Assembly: GCA_951812505.1 (NCBI GenBank)
Contig: CATOSI010000003.1
Location: 310,001 to 374,000 of the forward strand
Length of the DNA stretch: 64,000 nt
Direction: 5' to 3'
Source: an uncultured Dehalococcoidia bacterium
Lineage (GTDB): Bacteria; Chloroflexota; Dehalococcoidia; Lucifugimonadales; UBA1123
The notes under the pieces were generated by a model, which ran no database searches, had not been told where the DNA came from, and worked only from the letters and a program-made list of their open reading frames with translations. The translations under genes and the position numbers were made by a program. Shown here piece after piece: positions 42,383 to 51,713 of the stretch. Every line of letters starts with the position of its first letter. The stretch's first letter is position 1.

Positions 42383-44566
42383 CTATTGTCCGACGAGTCG
42401 AATCCACTGCGGCGTTCCAACGTTACCGTAGTGTACGGGCCGTGAGGACCAGGAGGAGACCCTGTTCGGATTCACGACGACGCCCTTCGGTATCTGGTAA
42501 ACACCGTTGTACAACTGCCAGTACAGGATGTAATCCGCGGTCTGCTGGTGAAGCTCTTCGCGGAAAGCCTTGTCCTTGGAGGATCGAATCTCCAGGTGGT
42601 TGCTCGACAGGACCGGAGTCTCAAAGCCAACGCCCCAGCCCGGGCGGCTCAGAGCGCTGTCCACCGGCGGATACGGCCAGTCCTTCGGGAACTGGTTGGA
42701 GTTCACGTCGCCGTTCTTGACTACAGGGTCGAACTGCACGCGCTGGCGCATTCTCGGGCTGATGACCGAGCCGTAGTCTTCACGCTTCTCCACCACGTTC
42801 AGGCCGATCTGCGACCACTGAGAGGTGATGATGTCCGCGATCTCCAGCGTTACCTCACCTGTCTCAGCCACATAGGACTGGAGGGTTACGTCGAAGCCCA
42901 TCGGATATCCGGCTTCCTCAAGAAGAGCCATGGCTCCATCGGGGTCGTAAGGGAGCGTCCAGGGCACACCGTCCATCATATCGTCGATTTCGCCGGTCGC
43001 CCAGTCCATCGCGGGGGCAACCCTGTTGGCTTCCCATCCAGGATACAGCGGGCCCATGTACTCGGAGTAGATTGGAGTTCCCAGTCCACCCAGGACGACT
43101 TCGTTGATGGCCTCACGGTCAATGGCCATGCCCAGGGCGAGGCGAACCTTGCGCGCCTGCTCCATGTCGGTCATTCCGGGAGGATTGTCGGTGTCCGTGT
43201 AAAGACCCATCTTGCCCATGTCCTGCCAGGGGTCGCCGATCCAAGGAATATCCTCTTCATACGGCGGGGCGAGCCATGGATCAACATAGTCCGGCGCTAC
43301 CGCGGTGGCTCCGAGAGGCTCACCGGTGATCGGGTGGAACTCTTCCCACAGGTTGCCCGGATACAGTATTGACTGTCCAACGTAACCGCCGGGGAAGCTG
43401 GACAGGAACGAGAGTCCTTCCTGGATCAGGCTCGGCACCAGTTTGAAGTCCAGCGTGGCAATGTCGGCCTGGCCCGTCTTCAGCATGGCGACGCGAGAGC
43501 TGTTCTCAGGAATCTGCAGCTTGACGAAAGTTTGAATGGTGGCGGGCTCGTTCCAGTGATCCGGAACCGCCTCGGCCACGCCGCGCTCGTTGTTTACCCA
43601 CTCGCCCTGGACGAATGGACCGGTGCCGACGGCGTGGTCGCGCATCCACTCTTCACCCATTGTGTCGAAGACACCCTTGGAGCGAATGGACGGTGCCGCG
43701 CCCAGAATTCCGAACTGGCTCAGCGGCAGTCCGAAGTAGGTCGGGGTCTGCAGGTCCATTTCAAACGTGTGCGCGTCTATAACGCGAGACTCGCCGAATA
43801 CGGCGGCGAAGTCGCCAGCGTCACCGGACGTGGACGTGGGGTTCGTGAAGGCGTTCTGCCTGTTGATGAACCACACCACATCCTCGGCGGTCAATTCGCC
43901 GAAGTCCTGGCCCATCGAGTCCTCCGGAGAATTCCACGGGATGCCCTGCTTCAGGCCAATCGTTACCTTCGAGCCATCATCAGCTACTTCCCACGAACTG
44001 GCCAGATGCGGCGACATCGGATTGCCGTCCTGCATCACGAACAGGTATTCGGTGATGGCCAGACCGCCGGACTGTTCCCAGTCGCGATAGGGCGCGATGG
44101 CGGGGTCTCCGATCATCGGGTTGACCAGGTTGGACACGAAGGTTACGGTGCCAGCCTGCTCGACCATTCCGGTCATCACGTCAGGAACGGGAGTCGCTAT
44201 GACGATGACCTCCTTGACCACCTCGACGACCTCGGTTTTGACCACGGTCTCACCGGGAACCATTACCTCCTTCACCACCTCTTTGACCACGGTCTCACCG
44301 GGAACCATTACCTCCTTCACCACCTCTTTGACCACGGTCTCACCGGGAACCATTACCTCCTTCACCACCTCTGTCTCAACCACGACGGTCTCACCCGGCA
44401 CCTCGACCGTCTTCACGACTTCTTTCTCGACCACGACGGTTTCGCCGGGGACTTCGACTTCCTTGATTACAACTTCGGGTTCACTACCGCAGGCTAACGC
44501 AGCCGCTACCATTGCAACCGCGGCGAGCGCCAGCAACCATCTACTCTTGCTCAGTATCTCAGGCAC
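42383..44566 (-). CDS. ABC transporter substrate-binding lipoprotein, family 5, with PGETVV repeat linker (operon 2)
   Basis: This 727-aa protein has a signal peptide with lipobox ALAC (Cys at residue 26). A 90-residue linker built of repeats ending in PGETVV(V/K)...EVV follows (about 35-125). The SBP_bac_5 domain then has WEVADDGSKVTIGLKQGIPWNSPED and AEDVVWFINRQN. MDWATGEIDDMMDGVPWTLPYDPDGA and DIITSQWSQIGLNVVEKRED complete the pattern. At DNA level three 45-bp units are nearly identical (44246-44374). The linker probably projects the binding domain away from the membrane. The downstream permeases import its ligand, which is unknown. Confidence 0.92.
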   Translation of the reverse strand: MPEILSKSRWLLALAAVAMVAAALACGSEPEVVIKEVEVPGETVVVEKEVVKTVEVPGETVVVETEVVKEVMVPGETVVKEVVKEVMVPGETVVKEVVKEVMVPGETVVKTEVVEVVKEVIVIATPVPDVMTGMVEQAGTVTFVSNLVNPMIGDPAIAPYRDWEQSGGLAITEYLFVMQDGNPMSPHLASSWEVADDGSKVTIGLKQGIPWNSPEDSMGQDFGELTAEDVVWFINRQNAFTNPTSTSGDAGDFAAVFGESRVIDAHTFEMDLQTPTYFGLPLSQFGILGAAPSIRSKGVFDTMGEEWMRDHAVGTGPFVQGEWVNNERGVAEAVPDHWNEPATIQTFVKLQIPENSSRVAMLKTGQADIATLDFKLVPSLIQEGLSFLSSFPGGYVGQSILYPGNLWEEFHPITGEPLGATAVAPDYVDPWLAPPYEEDIPWIGDPWQDMGKMGLYTDTDNPPGMTDMEQARKVRLALGMAIDREAINEVVLGGLGTPIYSEYMGPLYPGWEANRVAPAMDWATGEIDDMMDGVPWTLPYDPDGAMALLEEAGYPMGFDVTLQSYVAETGEVTLEIADIITSQWSQIGLNVVEKREDYGSVISPRMRQRVQFDPVVKNGDVNSNQFPKDWPYPPVDSALSRPGWGVGFETPVLSSNHLEIRSSKDKAFREELHQQTADYILYWQLYNGVYQIPKGVVVNPNRVSSWSSRPVHYGNVGTPQWIRLVGQ
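44246..44374 (-). repeat. 45-bp tandem repeats in the binding-protein linker
   Basis: Units start at 44246, 44291 and 44336, each beginning GGTCTCACCGGGAACCATTA on the plus strand. They are practically identical, so slippage could change linker length. They are coding, not CRISPR. Confidence 0.9.
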
Positions 44567-44702
44567 TCTCTCCTCCTACTCCTAAACTAAAGTTCATGTC
44601 AACCACCGTGTTACTAAGAGTGAATCAAAGTGGCTACATGAACCGATTCGCTTCACAGGATTCAATCACACGGTATTCAACGTTGTCAAATGCAGAGGAC
44701 GG

Positions 44703-45959
44703 CTATTTCCTATACACGGCGGTATCCGGATTGAAGTCCGCCCATGCGAACCAGAAAAGCGTAATAGCAGGAACGGCTGAAAGGCGCACCCCGGCGAGTT
44801 CACCGTCCAGCGCCTGTCCGGTAACCGAAGACCAGGCACTGCCTGTCTCGACATCCCTGAGACTGCCTCGCTCCATCTCGAAAGTGAGGGCCAGCCCGTT
44901 CACGGTCCGATTGAAGACGGCCGCACTTCGACTTTCATCCTCGAACGTCACCAGCAGGGGCACACCGCTTACTTCGTCGTTGACTACAGGAGATTCGGAC
45001 AGGCTCGAGAACGAATAAGCCTTCGCGCGTCCTGCTACCCTCACGCCGATGACGAATTCCTTAGCGTCCAGCCGTTCGTCGTTCACTGTCCTGCCGAACA
45101 GTCCGACTGAGTCGTCTCCGTAATAGGGTTCGTACGGATCGAAGTTGTACTCCGCTCGACTTGCCTTGTCCAGCGTTCGTGTTTCAGGGTACTCTGCCAG
45201 CCATGAGGACCAGGTCGTCATCAGCGCTGGCAGAATCGTCAGCCTGGCGCCCTGATACGAACCGTAGATGGCTTCCCCCGACACCTGGCTCCACATAGAG
45301 TCCGTCTCCCTGTCGTACATAACCAGCCCGTTCATCAGCAGCTTCCCCGAAACGCCGAACGTTAGTCGTTTGCCTTCGATCTCGCGGGCATAGACCACGC
45401 CCGTATAGCAGAGCGGTCACCATGTAACCGCAATGGGCGTTGTTCCGACAACGTCGTTGACCACTTCGTGTCTGCTGAGGATTCTTATTGGATATGCCCT
45501 CGCGTCGCCACCTATCTCGACACCGAGGATGAGTTCGTCCGCTTCCATCCAGACGGCGGCTTCGGACACGGGCGCCATCATGGGGGACAGGATCGCCGGA
45601 ATTGTGTCTCTGGGTCTCACCGTAATCAGTTCGCCGTTCGTCTGAACGAACTCCGATCCGCCCTCCACTGTCTGAAACCGGCGCGCCAGGCCCTGTGTAT
45701 CGCCAAAGTAGGGAGAAGCATCGGGTGCAGACCCGGGCGATGGGGTCGTCGGCACACCGGAGCCTGAATTTGACGCGGATGACTCCCGCAGGTGCGGAAG
45801 ATTCTCACTCGCTGCCGGACTTCCCCCCACCGGGAAAACATCCTCGCCGACGCATCCAGAGACGCATAGGGAAACCGACGCTGCCAGACACGTCAGCAAC
45901 ACACTGAGACCGAGACGGAGGCTGGCAGACCCCGCTGGTTCAACAGATTGAGGAGTCAC
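44703..45959 (-). CDS. DUF3179 lipoprotein, candidate selenoprotein with in-frame TGA
   Basis: The 419-codon frame from GTG 45959 to 44703 is broken only by TGA at 45417-45419 (codon 181). Both halves are in the same frame and together give a full DUF3179 protein: lipobox VSGC (Cys 36), HEVVNDVVG and PIAVTW before the TGA. After it come PLCYTGVVYA, then LTFGVSGKLLMNGLVMYDRETDSMW and GEAIYG. The family has CPLC at the TGA site, so TGA replaces the first Cys of a CxxC-like redox motif. A SECIS-like hairpin follows (45385-45403). Reading TGA as selenocysteine would give a 418-residue protein. Otherwise it is a nonsense-mutated gene. It overlaps pfk by 4 bp in an operon with pfk and HAD genes. 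Confidence 0.75.
45385..45403 (-). promoter_or_regulatory. SECIS-like hairpin downstream of the in-frame TGA
   Basis: On the minus strand CGGGCGU-GGUCU-AUGCCCG forms a 7-bp stem (one G-U pair) with a five-base loop. The loop begins 23 nt after the U of UGA, where Escherichia coli fdhF has its GGUCU-containing loop at 21-22 nt. The known SelB contact bases (G, U in a GGU loop) are present. This is coding sequence, so pairing by chance is possible. Confidence 0.6.
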
Positions 45960-47125
45960 ATGAGCCTGCCGAAACGGGGGATTTCGCCGACCAGGGGGCT
46001 TAGGTATTGGAGGAAGGCGTCGGTGACGAAGTTATCCTGGGGCGCGAGGTATTCGTCTGGCATTAGGCGAACTTTTCCGCCGACCTGATCGAGCGGGGCG
46101 AATCCGGTTCGACACTTGTACGCCGGGCCGTCCTCACGCTCGATGGTGACTATCACATCTCGCAGACCCTCCCGGGCGGCGGTTACGGCGGCCCTGCCGA
46201 CCACTTCCGCTTCCCGCACGTCCGATTCGGAAGCGGCCCAGACAAGAGAGCGTTGGATGGTTCCGGGCTTTTCGTAGCGCGCACGCACGCCGAGGCGGCG
46301 GCTGACAAGGGCGGCAAGATAGCGTGCGGGGCCGTCGTAGTATTCGTGTCCGAAGTCGTCCACGAACCATGGGTCGGACTCGGCTCCGATAATGCCGTCG
46401 GCAGTGCGCGCGTTCTCGGATATTACGGCGACTGCGTATCCGTACCTGGTGAAGGCGTCCTGCACGTCTGCGACGAACTTGTCTTCGTCAACCAGAATCT
46501 CGGGCACGCAGATCAGGTGGGGCGGGTCGCGCTCCTCGCGCCTGGCGAGGGCAGTTGCGGCGGCGAGCCATCCGGCATCGCGACCCATGACTTCGAATAT
46601 CGTTATGGGGGAGGCGCCGGTGAGTGCCTCTGCGTCGAGACCGGAGCCGACGACGGCGGTTGCGACGAACCTGGCCGCGCTGCCGTATCCGGGACAGTGG
46701 TCGGTCAGGACGAGATCGTTGTCGATTGTCTTAGGGACGTTGATCACGGATAGATCGTAGCCTATCTCATCGGCTCGCATTTGAAGCGTGTGTCCAGTCT
46801 CGGCGGAGTCATTGCCGCCTATGATGAACCAGTAGCGGATGCCGAGCCTTTCAAGGTATCTGAAAACAGGCTCCACGTCGTCATCCCGGAGTCGGCGGCG
46901 GGTGGAGCCTATGGCCGCTCCGGGGGCGTTAGCGATGCTCATCCAGAGGTCGTGCGGCACCTCGGAGAGGTTTACGGAGCGGTCGCGGAGTATTCCCTCC
47001 AATCCGTTAGGCGCGCCGTACAGGGTTCCAGATCCCGTACTGGCAAATTCGGATGCGATGGCGTACAGACTGCGATTGAGTACATGGGTACATCCGCCCG
47101 ACTGCATTACCAGGGCTGAATTCAT
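45956..47125 (-). CDS. Phosphofructokinase family protein
   Basis: This 389-aa protein has the PFK fold: MQSGGCTHVLNRSL, the nucleotide/PPi loop YWFIIGGNDSAETG, substrate motif VPKTIDNDLVLTDHCPGYGSAA, and VMGRDAGWLAAATALARRE. The Asp in GGNDS rather than Gly in GGDGS suggests a pyrophosphate-using or divergent group, not confirmed. It would phosphorylate fructose 6-phosphate or a related sugar phosphate in glycolysis. ATG 47125 overlaps the HAD stop, and its stop overlaps the DUF3179 start, indicating a three-gene operon. A fragment of this gene is duplicated at 23749. Confidence 0.88.
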   Translation of the reverse strand: MNSALVMQSGGCTHVLNRSLYAIASEFASTGSGTLYGAPNGLEGILRDRSVNLSEVPHDLWMSIANAPGAAIGSTRRRLRDDDVEPVFRYLERLGIRYWFIIGGNDSAETGHTLQMRADEIGYDLSVINVPKTIDNDLVLTDHCPGYGSAARFVATAVVGSGLDAEALTGASPITIFEVMGRDAGWLAAATALARREERDPPHLICVPEILVDEDKFVADVQDAFTRYGYAVAVISENARTADGIIGAESDPWFVDDFGHEYYDGPARYLAALVSRRLGVRARYEKPGTIQRSLVWAASESDVREAEVVGRAAVTAAREGLRDVIVTIEREDGPAYKCRTGFAPLDQVGGKVRLMPDEYLAPQDNFVTDAFLQYLSPLVGEIPRFGRLM

Positions 47126-47838
47126 GTCCCCATCTTGAGCGCGAGGTCCTCGAAGTCGCTGGCGACGACGTCAATCCAGTCCTCAGGTGAGGTGTCTATC
47201 TCGCGGCGTGGGCCGTGTTCGAGCGGACGCGGGACGAACGCGGTCCTGAGGCCCTGAGCCCGGGCGGCCTTGAGGTCGTTCTTGTGCGCGGCAGTCATCA
47301 TCACCTCGGAAGGTTCGAGTCCGAGGATGTCGGCGGCCATGAGATAGGTCTCGGGGTCGGGCTTGTAGTGGTGAGCAAGCTCCGCGGACAGGATGCAGTC
47401 CCAGGGCAGCCCGGCCCACTTGGCCATGTTGGTCAGGAGCGCGACGTTGCCGTTGGACAGGGTCGCGATGACGTAGCGTTGCTTGAGGCGGGTGAGCCCG
47501 GGAGGGGAATCCGGCCAGGCGTCGAGCCTGTGCCAAGCCTTGTTGAAGTCGCGCTTCTCGTCTTCTGACAGTCCCTCGATGCCGTACTTGTCGAGCAGTT
47601 CGTCGAGAATCATGCGGTGCAGGTCGTCTATCCGCGTCCAGGGGAGTTCGCCCTGGCGCACCTTGTTCATGGAGGGGCCGTAGCCGGAACGCCAGGCGTC
47701 GGCGAACTCCAGCCAGTCCACGCCGGTGATGCCCTTGCGCTTGGCGAGGTCCTTGCCCTCGCGGGCGATGCTCATTCGCCAGTCCACTACCGTGCCGAAC
47801 ACGTCGAAAACAAGGGCTTTGACTTCGTTGATTAGCAT
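47122..47838 (-). CDS. Haloacid dehalogenase type II / HAD hydrolase
   Basis: This 238-aa protein begins KALVFDVFGTVVDWRMSI, with the catalytic Asp and the second acidic residue. SNGN (motif II), HHYKPDPETYLMAADILG (motif III Lys) and VMMTAAHKNDLKAARAQGLRTAFV (motif IV) follow, the pattern of type II (S)-2-haloacid dehalogenases. It hydrolyses 2-haloacids or an unrelated phosphate ester. It starts at ATG 47838 with GGAGG 7 bp upstream and heads the operon with pfk and DUF3179. Confidence 0.9.
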   Translation of the reverse strand: MLINEVKALVFDVFGTVVDWRMSIAREGKDLAKRKGITGVDWLEFADAWRSGYGPSMNKVRQGELPWTRIDDLHRMILDELLDKYGIEGLSEDEKRDFNKAWHRLDAWPDSPPGLTRLKQRYVIATLSNGNVALLTNMAKWAGLPWDCILSAELAHHYKPDPETYLMAADILGLEPSEVMMTAAHKNDLKAARAQGLRTAFVPRPLEHGPRREIDTSPEDWIDVVASDFEDLALKMGT

Positions 47839-48122
47839 TTTTGCCTCCGGGTGGGTTGATGGTTCTTAGTCTTCAGCTATCGGTATTCGCCTTCGGATCA
47901 CGGTCGGGGGAGCGTGTGTATGATGCGCATTGTACATGATATGCCACCCGCGTAAGACGGCCTTTGCCTTCCGCGTTCGGACTGAGATTTGGAATTGGTA
48001 ACCAGCGGGACACACCTATGCCTTCCGAACAGTCTATAATCTATTGGCGCGTTGTGGGGGCGGGTTGTGCGGAAGACGGAATGAGGTGGTGGAAAGACGA
48101 CTTATCAGGCTAGTGAGGGAAT
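47839..48122. promoter_or_regulatory. Divergent promoter region of HAD operon and moxR cluster 2
   Basis: A perfect TATAAT lies at 48035-48040, 82 bp before moxR 2. Its -35 is weak (CACCTA/ATGCCT region). No clear box was seen for the HAD operon. Confidence 0.4.
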
Positions 48123-49085
48123 ATGGTACAGGCGAGTAACGGGGCAGCTCGACTTCAAGGGACGGCGTCCAAGCTGCGTGAGAGTATCCAGGAAGTAATC
48201 GTGGGTAAGTCGGAAGTTATAGATCTCGCGATAATCGCGCTCATCTGCAAGGGGCACGTTCTTGTGGAGGATGTGCCCGGTACAGGCAAGACGACGATGT
48301 CCAAGGCGCTGGCCCAGTCGCTGGGATGCACTTTCAGTCGTATCCAGTTCACGCCGGACCTCATGCCGACGGATGTGTTGGGCGTCAATTTCTTTAACCA
48401 GAAAGCAGGGGACTTCGAGTTCCGGTCGGGGCCGATTTTCAGTCAGGTGCTGCTCGCCGACGAGATAAACAGGGCGACGCCTCGAACGCAGTCGGCGCTG
48501 CTTGAGGCTATGCAGGAGCGACAGGCGACGGTGGACGGGGTCACACGCCGGTTCAGAGAGCCGTTCCTTGTGATGGCCACCCAGAATCCCGTTGAGCTGG
48601 AGGGGACATTCCCGCTGCCGGAAGCCCAGTTGGACAGGTTCATAGTGCGGATAAAACTGGGATATCCCAGCCCGGAGGAAGAGTCGAACATACTGCTCAG
48701 GTTCGAGAGGGATACCGTGCTGCCCGATCTGGACGCGGTTACCAGCGAGGACGAGCTGATGGAGATGCAGGACTCGGTAACGCGCATCAAAGTGGACGAC
48801 GTAGTGCGAGACTATATCGTGTCGGTCGTGCAGAGTACGCGCACGAACGACGCGCTCGCCCTTGGAGGAAGTCCCAGGGCGACACTGGGGCTGTACAAGA
48901 CGTCGCAGGCGCACGCCGCGCTGGACGGAAGGGACTTTGTTACTCCCGACGACGTGAAGGCCATGGCCGAGCCTGTCCTGTCCCATCGTCTCATAATGAC
49001 CTCCGGCGCGAGGCTGCGCGGGCTGGTCCCCGAACAGATAGTGTCAGGGATACTGAGCTCCCTGCCCGTGCCAATCGAAAGGTAG
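48123..49085 (+). CDS. MoxR family AAA+ ATPase (cluster 2)
   Basis: This 320-aa ATPase is a paralogue of the one at 11347: VEDVPGTGKTTM (Walker A), VLLADEINRATP (Walker B), [23 protein letters not shown], and ALGGSPRATLGLYKTSQAHA. A final LIMTSGARLRGL is shared. It starts at ATG 48123 with GTGAGGG upstream. It heads the second cluster with DUF58, DUF4129 and TauE genes. Confidence 0.94.
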   Translation: MVQASNGAARLQGTASKLRESIQEVIVGKSEVIDLAIIALICKGHVLVEDVPGTGKTTMSKALAQSLGCTFSRIQFTPDLMPTDVLGVNFFNQKAGDFEFRSGPIFSQVLLADEINRATPRTQSALLEAMQERQATVDGVTRRFREPFLVMATQNPVELEGTFPLPEAQLDRFIVRIKLGYPSPEEESNILLRFERDTVLPDLDAVTSEDELMEMQDSVTRIKVDDVVRDYIVSVVQSTRTNDALALGGSPRATLGLYKTSQAHAALDGRDFVTPDDVKAMAEPVLSHRLIMTSGARLRGLVPEQIVSGILSSLPVPIER

Positions 49086-49090
49086 CCCAG

Positions 49091-50326
49091 TTGTTCAACA
49101 GGATATGGCACGACATATGGATTGTAATGTTCGTGCTGCTCATAATCGTCGGCATCGTCTCCGGGCAGGCTCTTGTCATCGGTCTGGGCGTAATGGGTCT
49201 CATAGTGGCGGGCGTATCCTGGGTGTGGAACAGGCTCTCATTGGAAGAGGTGCATTACGAGCGCAAGATAGAACAGCCACGGGTGTTCATCGACGAAGAG
49301 ACGAACATGACGATTTCGGTTGTGAACCGGAAGCCGCTGCCCCTGGGCAAACTGAACGTTGTGGACGAAGTGCCGGACGACGTAGAGGTAGTAGATGCCA
49401 GGATGTCGGTCAGTTCAAGTCCGAATTCCAAGATAATAATGCACAACACTTCGCTGGCGTGGTACGAGCGCATACGCTGGGAATACAAGATAAAAGGGAA
49501 GAGCAGAGGGTTTTACAGAATCGGTCCGGCGAGGATGGAGAGCGGAGACCTGTTCGGTTTCTTCGAGAGCCATAAACCGGTCGAGAGGAACGATTATATT
49601 CTGGTGTACCCCAAGGTAGTACCTCTGCCGGAGCTCGGGATTCCAGCGGTGAGACCGCTGGGCGAGACGCGGGGCGGAATCAGGATTTTTCAGGACGAGT
49701 CTCGTCCGTCGGGCTTGCGCGAGTACCAGGTGGGCGACCCGCTGAAGATCGTGGACTGGAAGGCGACGGCGAGGATGCAGGACCTTCAGGTACGCACATT
49801 CGAACCGAGTTCATCGTTCACGGTGATTCTGGTTGTTCTGGTGGAGACGGCCGAACGCACGTGGGAGGGCTACTCGCCGGTCAACCTGGAGCGCGTGATA
49901 ACGAGCGCGGCCTCGGTCGCGAGCTATGCTACGGAGCAGCAGTACAGCGTGGGTCTGTTTTCCAACGGAACTCCGATACTTGCCGACCGTCCAATGCGGC
50001 TGAATCCATCGAGCAGCCCCGAGCAGTTAACAATAATCCTTGAGGCCCTGGCTACCATCAGGCCGCTCGCAATCGGGCCTATGGCTCCGCAGCTGGAGCA
50101 GAACTCTAGGCGGTTTCCCTTAGGGGCGACACTGGTGGTAGTCGCGGCAATCCTGACCCAGGACATGATGTCGGTCATATCAGACCTACGGGCGAAGGGA
50201 CATCGGATGGTCGTGATTTTCGTTGGGGACACCGAACCACCCACTATGCCGGAAGGCGTTATTCTGCATGATCTGAGAGGGTATTTCGAGAATCTGGAGT
50301 TGGCGAGTGAGTTCGGCCCAAGATAG
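49091..50326 (+). CDS. DUF58 domain protein (cluster 2)
   Basis: This 411-aa protein starts at TTG 49091 (MFNRIWHDIW), six bases after the moxR stop. Two N-terminal membrane helices (VMFVLLIIVGIVSGQAL; VIGLGVMGLIVAGVSWVWN) precede a beta-rich domain and the DUF58 motif GLREYQVGDPLKIVDWKATARM. A von Willebrand-like domain (FTVILVVLVETAERTWEGY) follows. Likely a partner of the adjacent MoxR ATPase. Its stop overlaps the next start by 20 bp. Confidence 0.9.
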   Translation: MFNRIWHDIWIVMFVLLIIVGIVSGQALVIGLGVMGLIVAGVSWVWNRLSLEEVHYERKIEQPRVFIDEETNMTISVVNRKPLPLGKLNVVDEVPDDVEVVDARMSVSSSPNSKIIMHNTSLAWYERIRWEYKIKGKSRGFYRIGPARMESGDLFGFFESHKPVERNDYILVYPKVVPLPELGIPAVRPLGETRGGIRIFQDESRPSGLREYQVGDPLKIVDWKATARMQDLQVRTFEPSSSFTVILVVLVETAERTWEGYSPVNLERVITSAASVASYATEQQYSVGLFSNGTPILADRPMRLNPSSSPEQLTIILEALATIRPLAIGPMAPQLEQNSRRFPLGATLVVVAAILTQDMMSVISDLRAKGHRMVVIFVGDTEPPTMPEGVILHDLRGYFENLELASEFGPR

Positions 50327-51713
50327 GCTCATCCTGATAGCCTGCATAGTGGTAGAGAGCGTATGGTTCTACGTTCTCATCGCTGTGCTAAGCCTGGCGC
50401 TGCTTAGTGGCGAGCACGCGGTGACCTGGATAGCGGCAGTGGCCATGATGGGCGGATCTTTCGTCGTGGCGCGCACTACCCTGATGATAATCATGCCGCT
50501 ATGGATGCAGTACACGATACAGATGGGCGCGGGCGTGGTCGTCATCTATCTGATACTCGGTACGTACATACATGTGTCCTCCGCGCCGGGAGTGGATCTG
50601 GGCTGGCTGAGCGCCGTTATGTCGGACGACGCAACCACAAACGACAGAACGAGGGCGGTTATTTCAGCGCTATGCGCCGCCCTCTTATGGTGGCGGGGGG
50701 GCAGGATAGCGTCTATCGAGTTTCCAACCGACCACCTTTCCATGACATTCAGAGTGGGACTGATAGCGCTGTCTATTGGCGCAATCGTGGATATATTTCA
50801 TCCGGCCAATTTGCACATTTTCCCGCTGATGTTCGCCTATTTCGCAGTAGGACTGGTGGGTCTGAGCATAGGACACATTCTGCCCACATCCAATAGCAGA
50901 AGGGGGCAGCAGAGGTGGACACGCATCATAGGCGGCGTGGTGGGCGGTATCATATTGATCGGCTTGGTGTTCAGCATTCTTCAGAAGTCGTTCATAGACT
51001 TCATAACCACGCCACTGAGCGCTCTGTACGACTTACTGATCACCGTGTTTATGTACGTCGTGGTGCTGCCTCTTGCGTATGTCTTAGGTCATCTTGCGTT
51101 CTGGATCATCGGCCTGCTGCAAAGACTGATTGGCGAACCGCCGGAACAACCGGCGCAGGAGATCGGTCCGGGCGACTTTCTCAACGATCTCAGGGAACAG
51201 GCGAACTCCTCCGAGCCGTCTATATGGGGCGACGTGATCGAGTGGACGGTAGTCGTGATCCTGCTGATGTTCGCTCTTGCGCTGCTGGCGTGGGGGTTCA
51301 GGCGCATAGTGCGCTGGCGCAGAGTTGACGAGGACGGCGAACGTGAACCGATTGCTGAAGAAGTTGATCCCGGGCTGGATATGGCACGTCTTCTCTTCAA
51401 CCTTCTGCCCGAACGATTCAGGCGGAGGCGGAGCGCAACAGGACTGAGGCTGCCGGATGACGAGCAGGATATCGTGGACGTGTTCAGGATATACTTCGGG
51501 ATGCTGACGGTCGCCGAAGAGCGAGGCTTCAGACGCTTGAGCAATCAGACCCCGAACGAGCATCTCTCAGCTCTGGCCAGGGTATTCCCCGGTCGTATCG
51601 CGAGACTGGCCACCGACGCATTCAATAGGGCCTGTTACGGGCGGCGACCCGCGTCGCGGGCGCAAATTAACGAAATGAGGGAAGTTCTGGAACAGGTGGC
51701 TTCGTCCAAATGA
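50307..51713 (+). CDS. Membrane protein with C-terminal DUF4129 domain (cluster 2)
   Basis: This 468-aa protein has about eight membrane helices in two groups (residues about 8-105 and 120-265), and another at about 310-335. The tail (about 375-468), with LSNQTPNEHLSALARVFPG and ACYGRRPASRAQI, is DUF4129. That domain is usually fused to the transglutaminase core in cluster 1; here the transglutaminase part is absent. It starts at GTG 50307 inside the DUF58 end; the stop overlaps the TauE gene start. Confidence 0.78.
   Translation: MSSAQDRLILIACIVVESVWFYVLIAVLSLALLSGEHAVTWIAAVAMMGGSFVVARTTLMIIMPLWMQYTIQMGAGVVVIYLILGTYIHVSSAPGVDLGWLSAVMSDDATTNDRTRAVISALCAALLWWRGGRIASIEFPTDHLSMTFRVGLIALSIGAIVDIFHPANLHIFPLMFAYFAVGLVGLSIGHILPTSNSRRGQQRWTRIIGGVVGGIILIGLVFSILQKSFIDFITTPLSALYDLLITVFMYVVVLPLAYVLGHLAFWIIGLLQRLIGEPPEQPAQEIGPGDFLNDLREQANSSEPSIWGDVIEWTVVVILLMFALALLAWGFRRIVRWRRVDEDGEREPIAEEVDPGLDMARLLFNLLPERFRRRRSATGLRLPDDEQDIVDVFRIYFGMLTVAEERGFRRLSNQTPNEHLSALARVFPGRIARLATDAFNRACYGRRPASRAQINEMREVLEQVASSK

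Noticed and set aside
44246-44374. Possible CRISPR-like array (45-bp units)
   Set aside because: Units are directly adjacent with no spacers and encode the linker of a binding protein.
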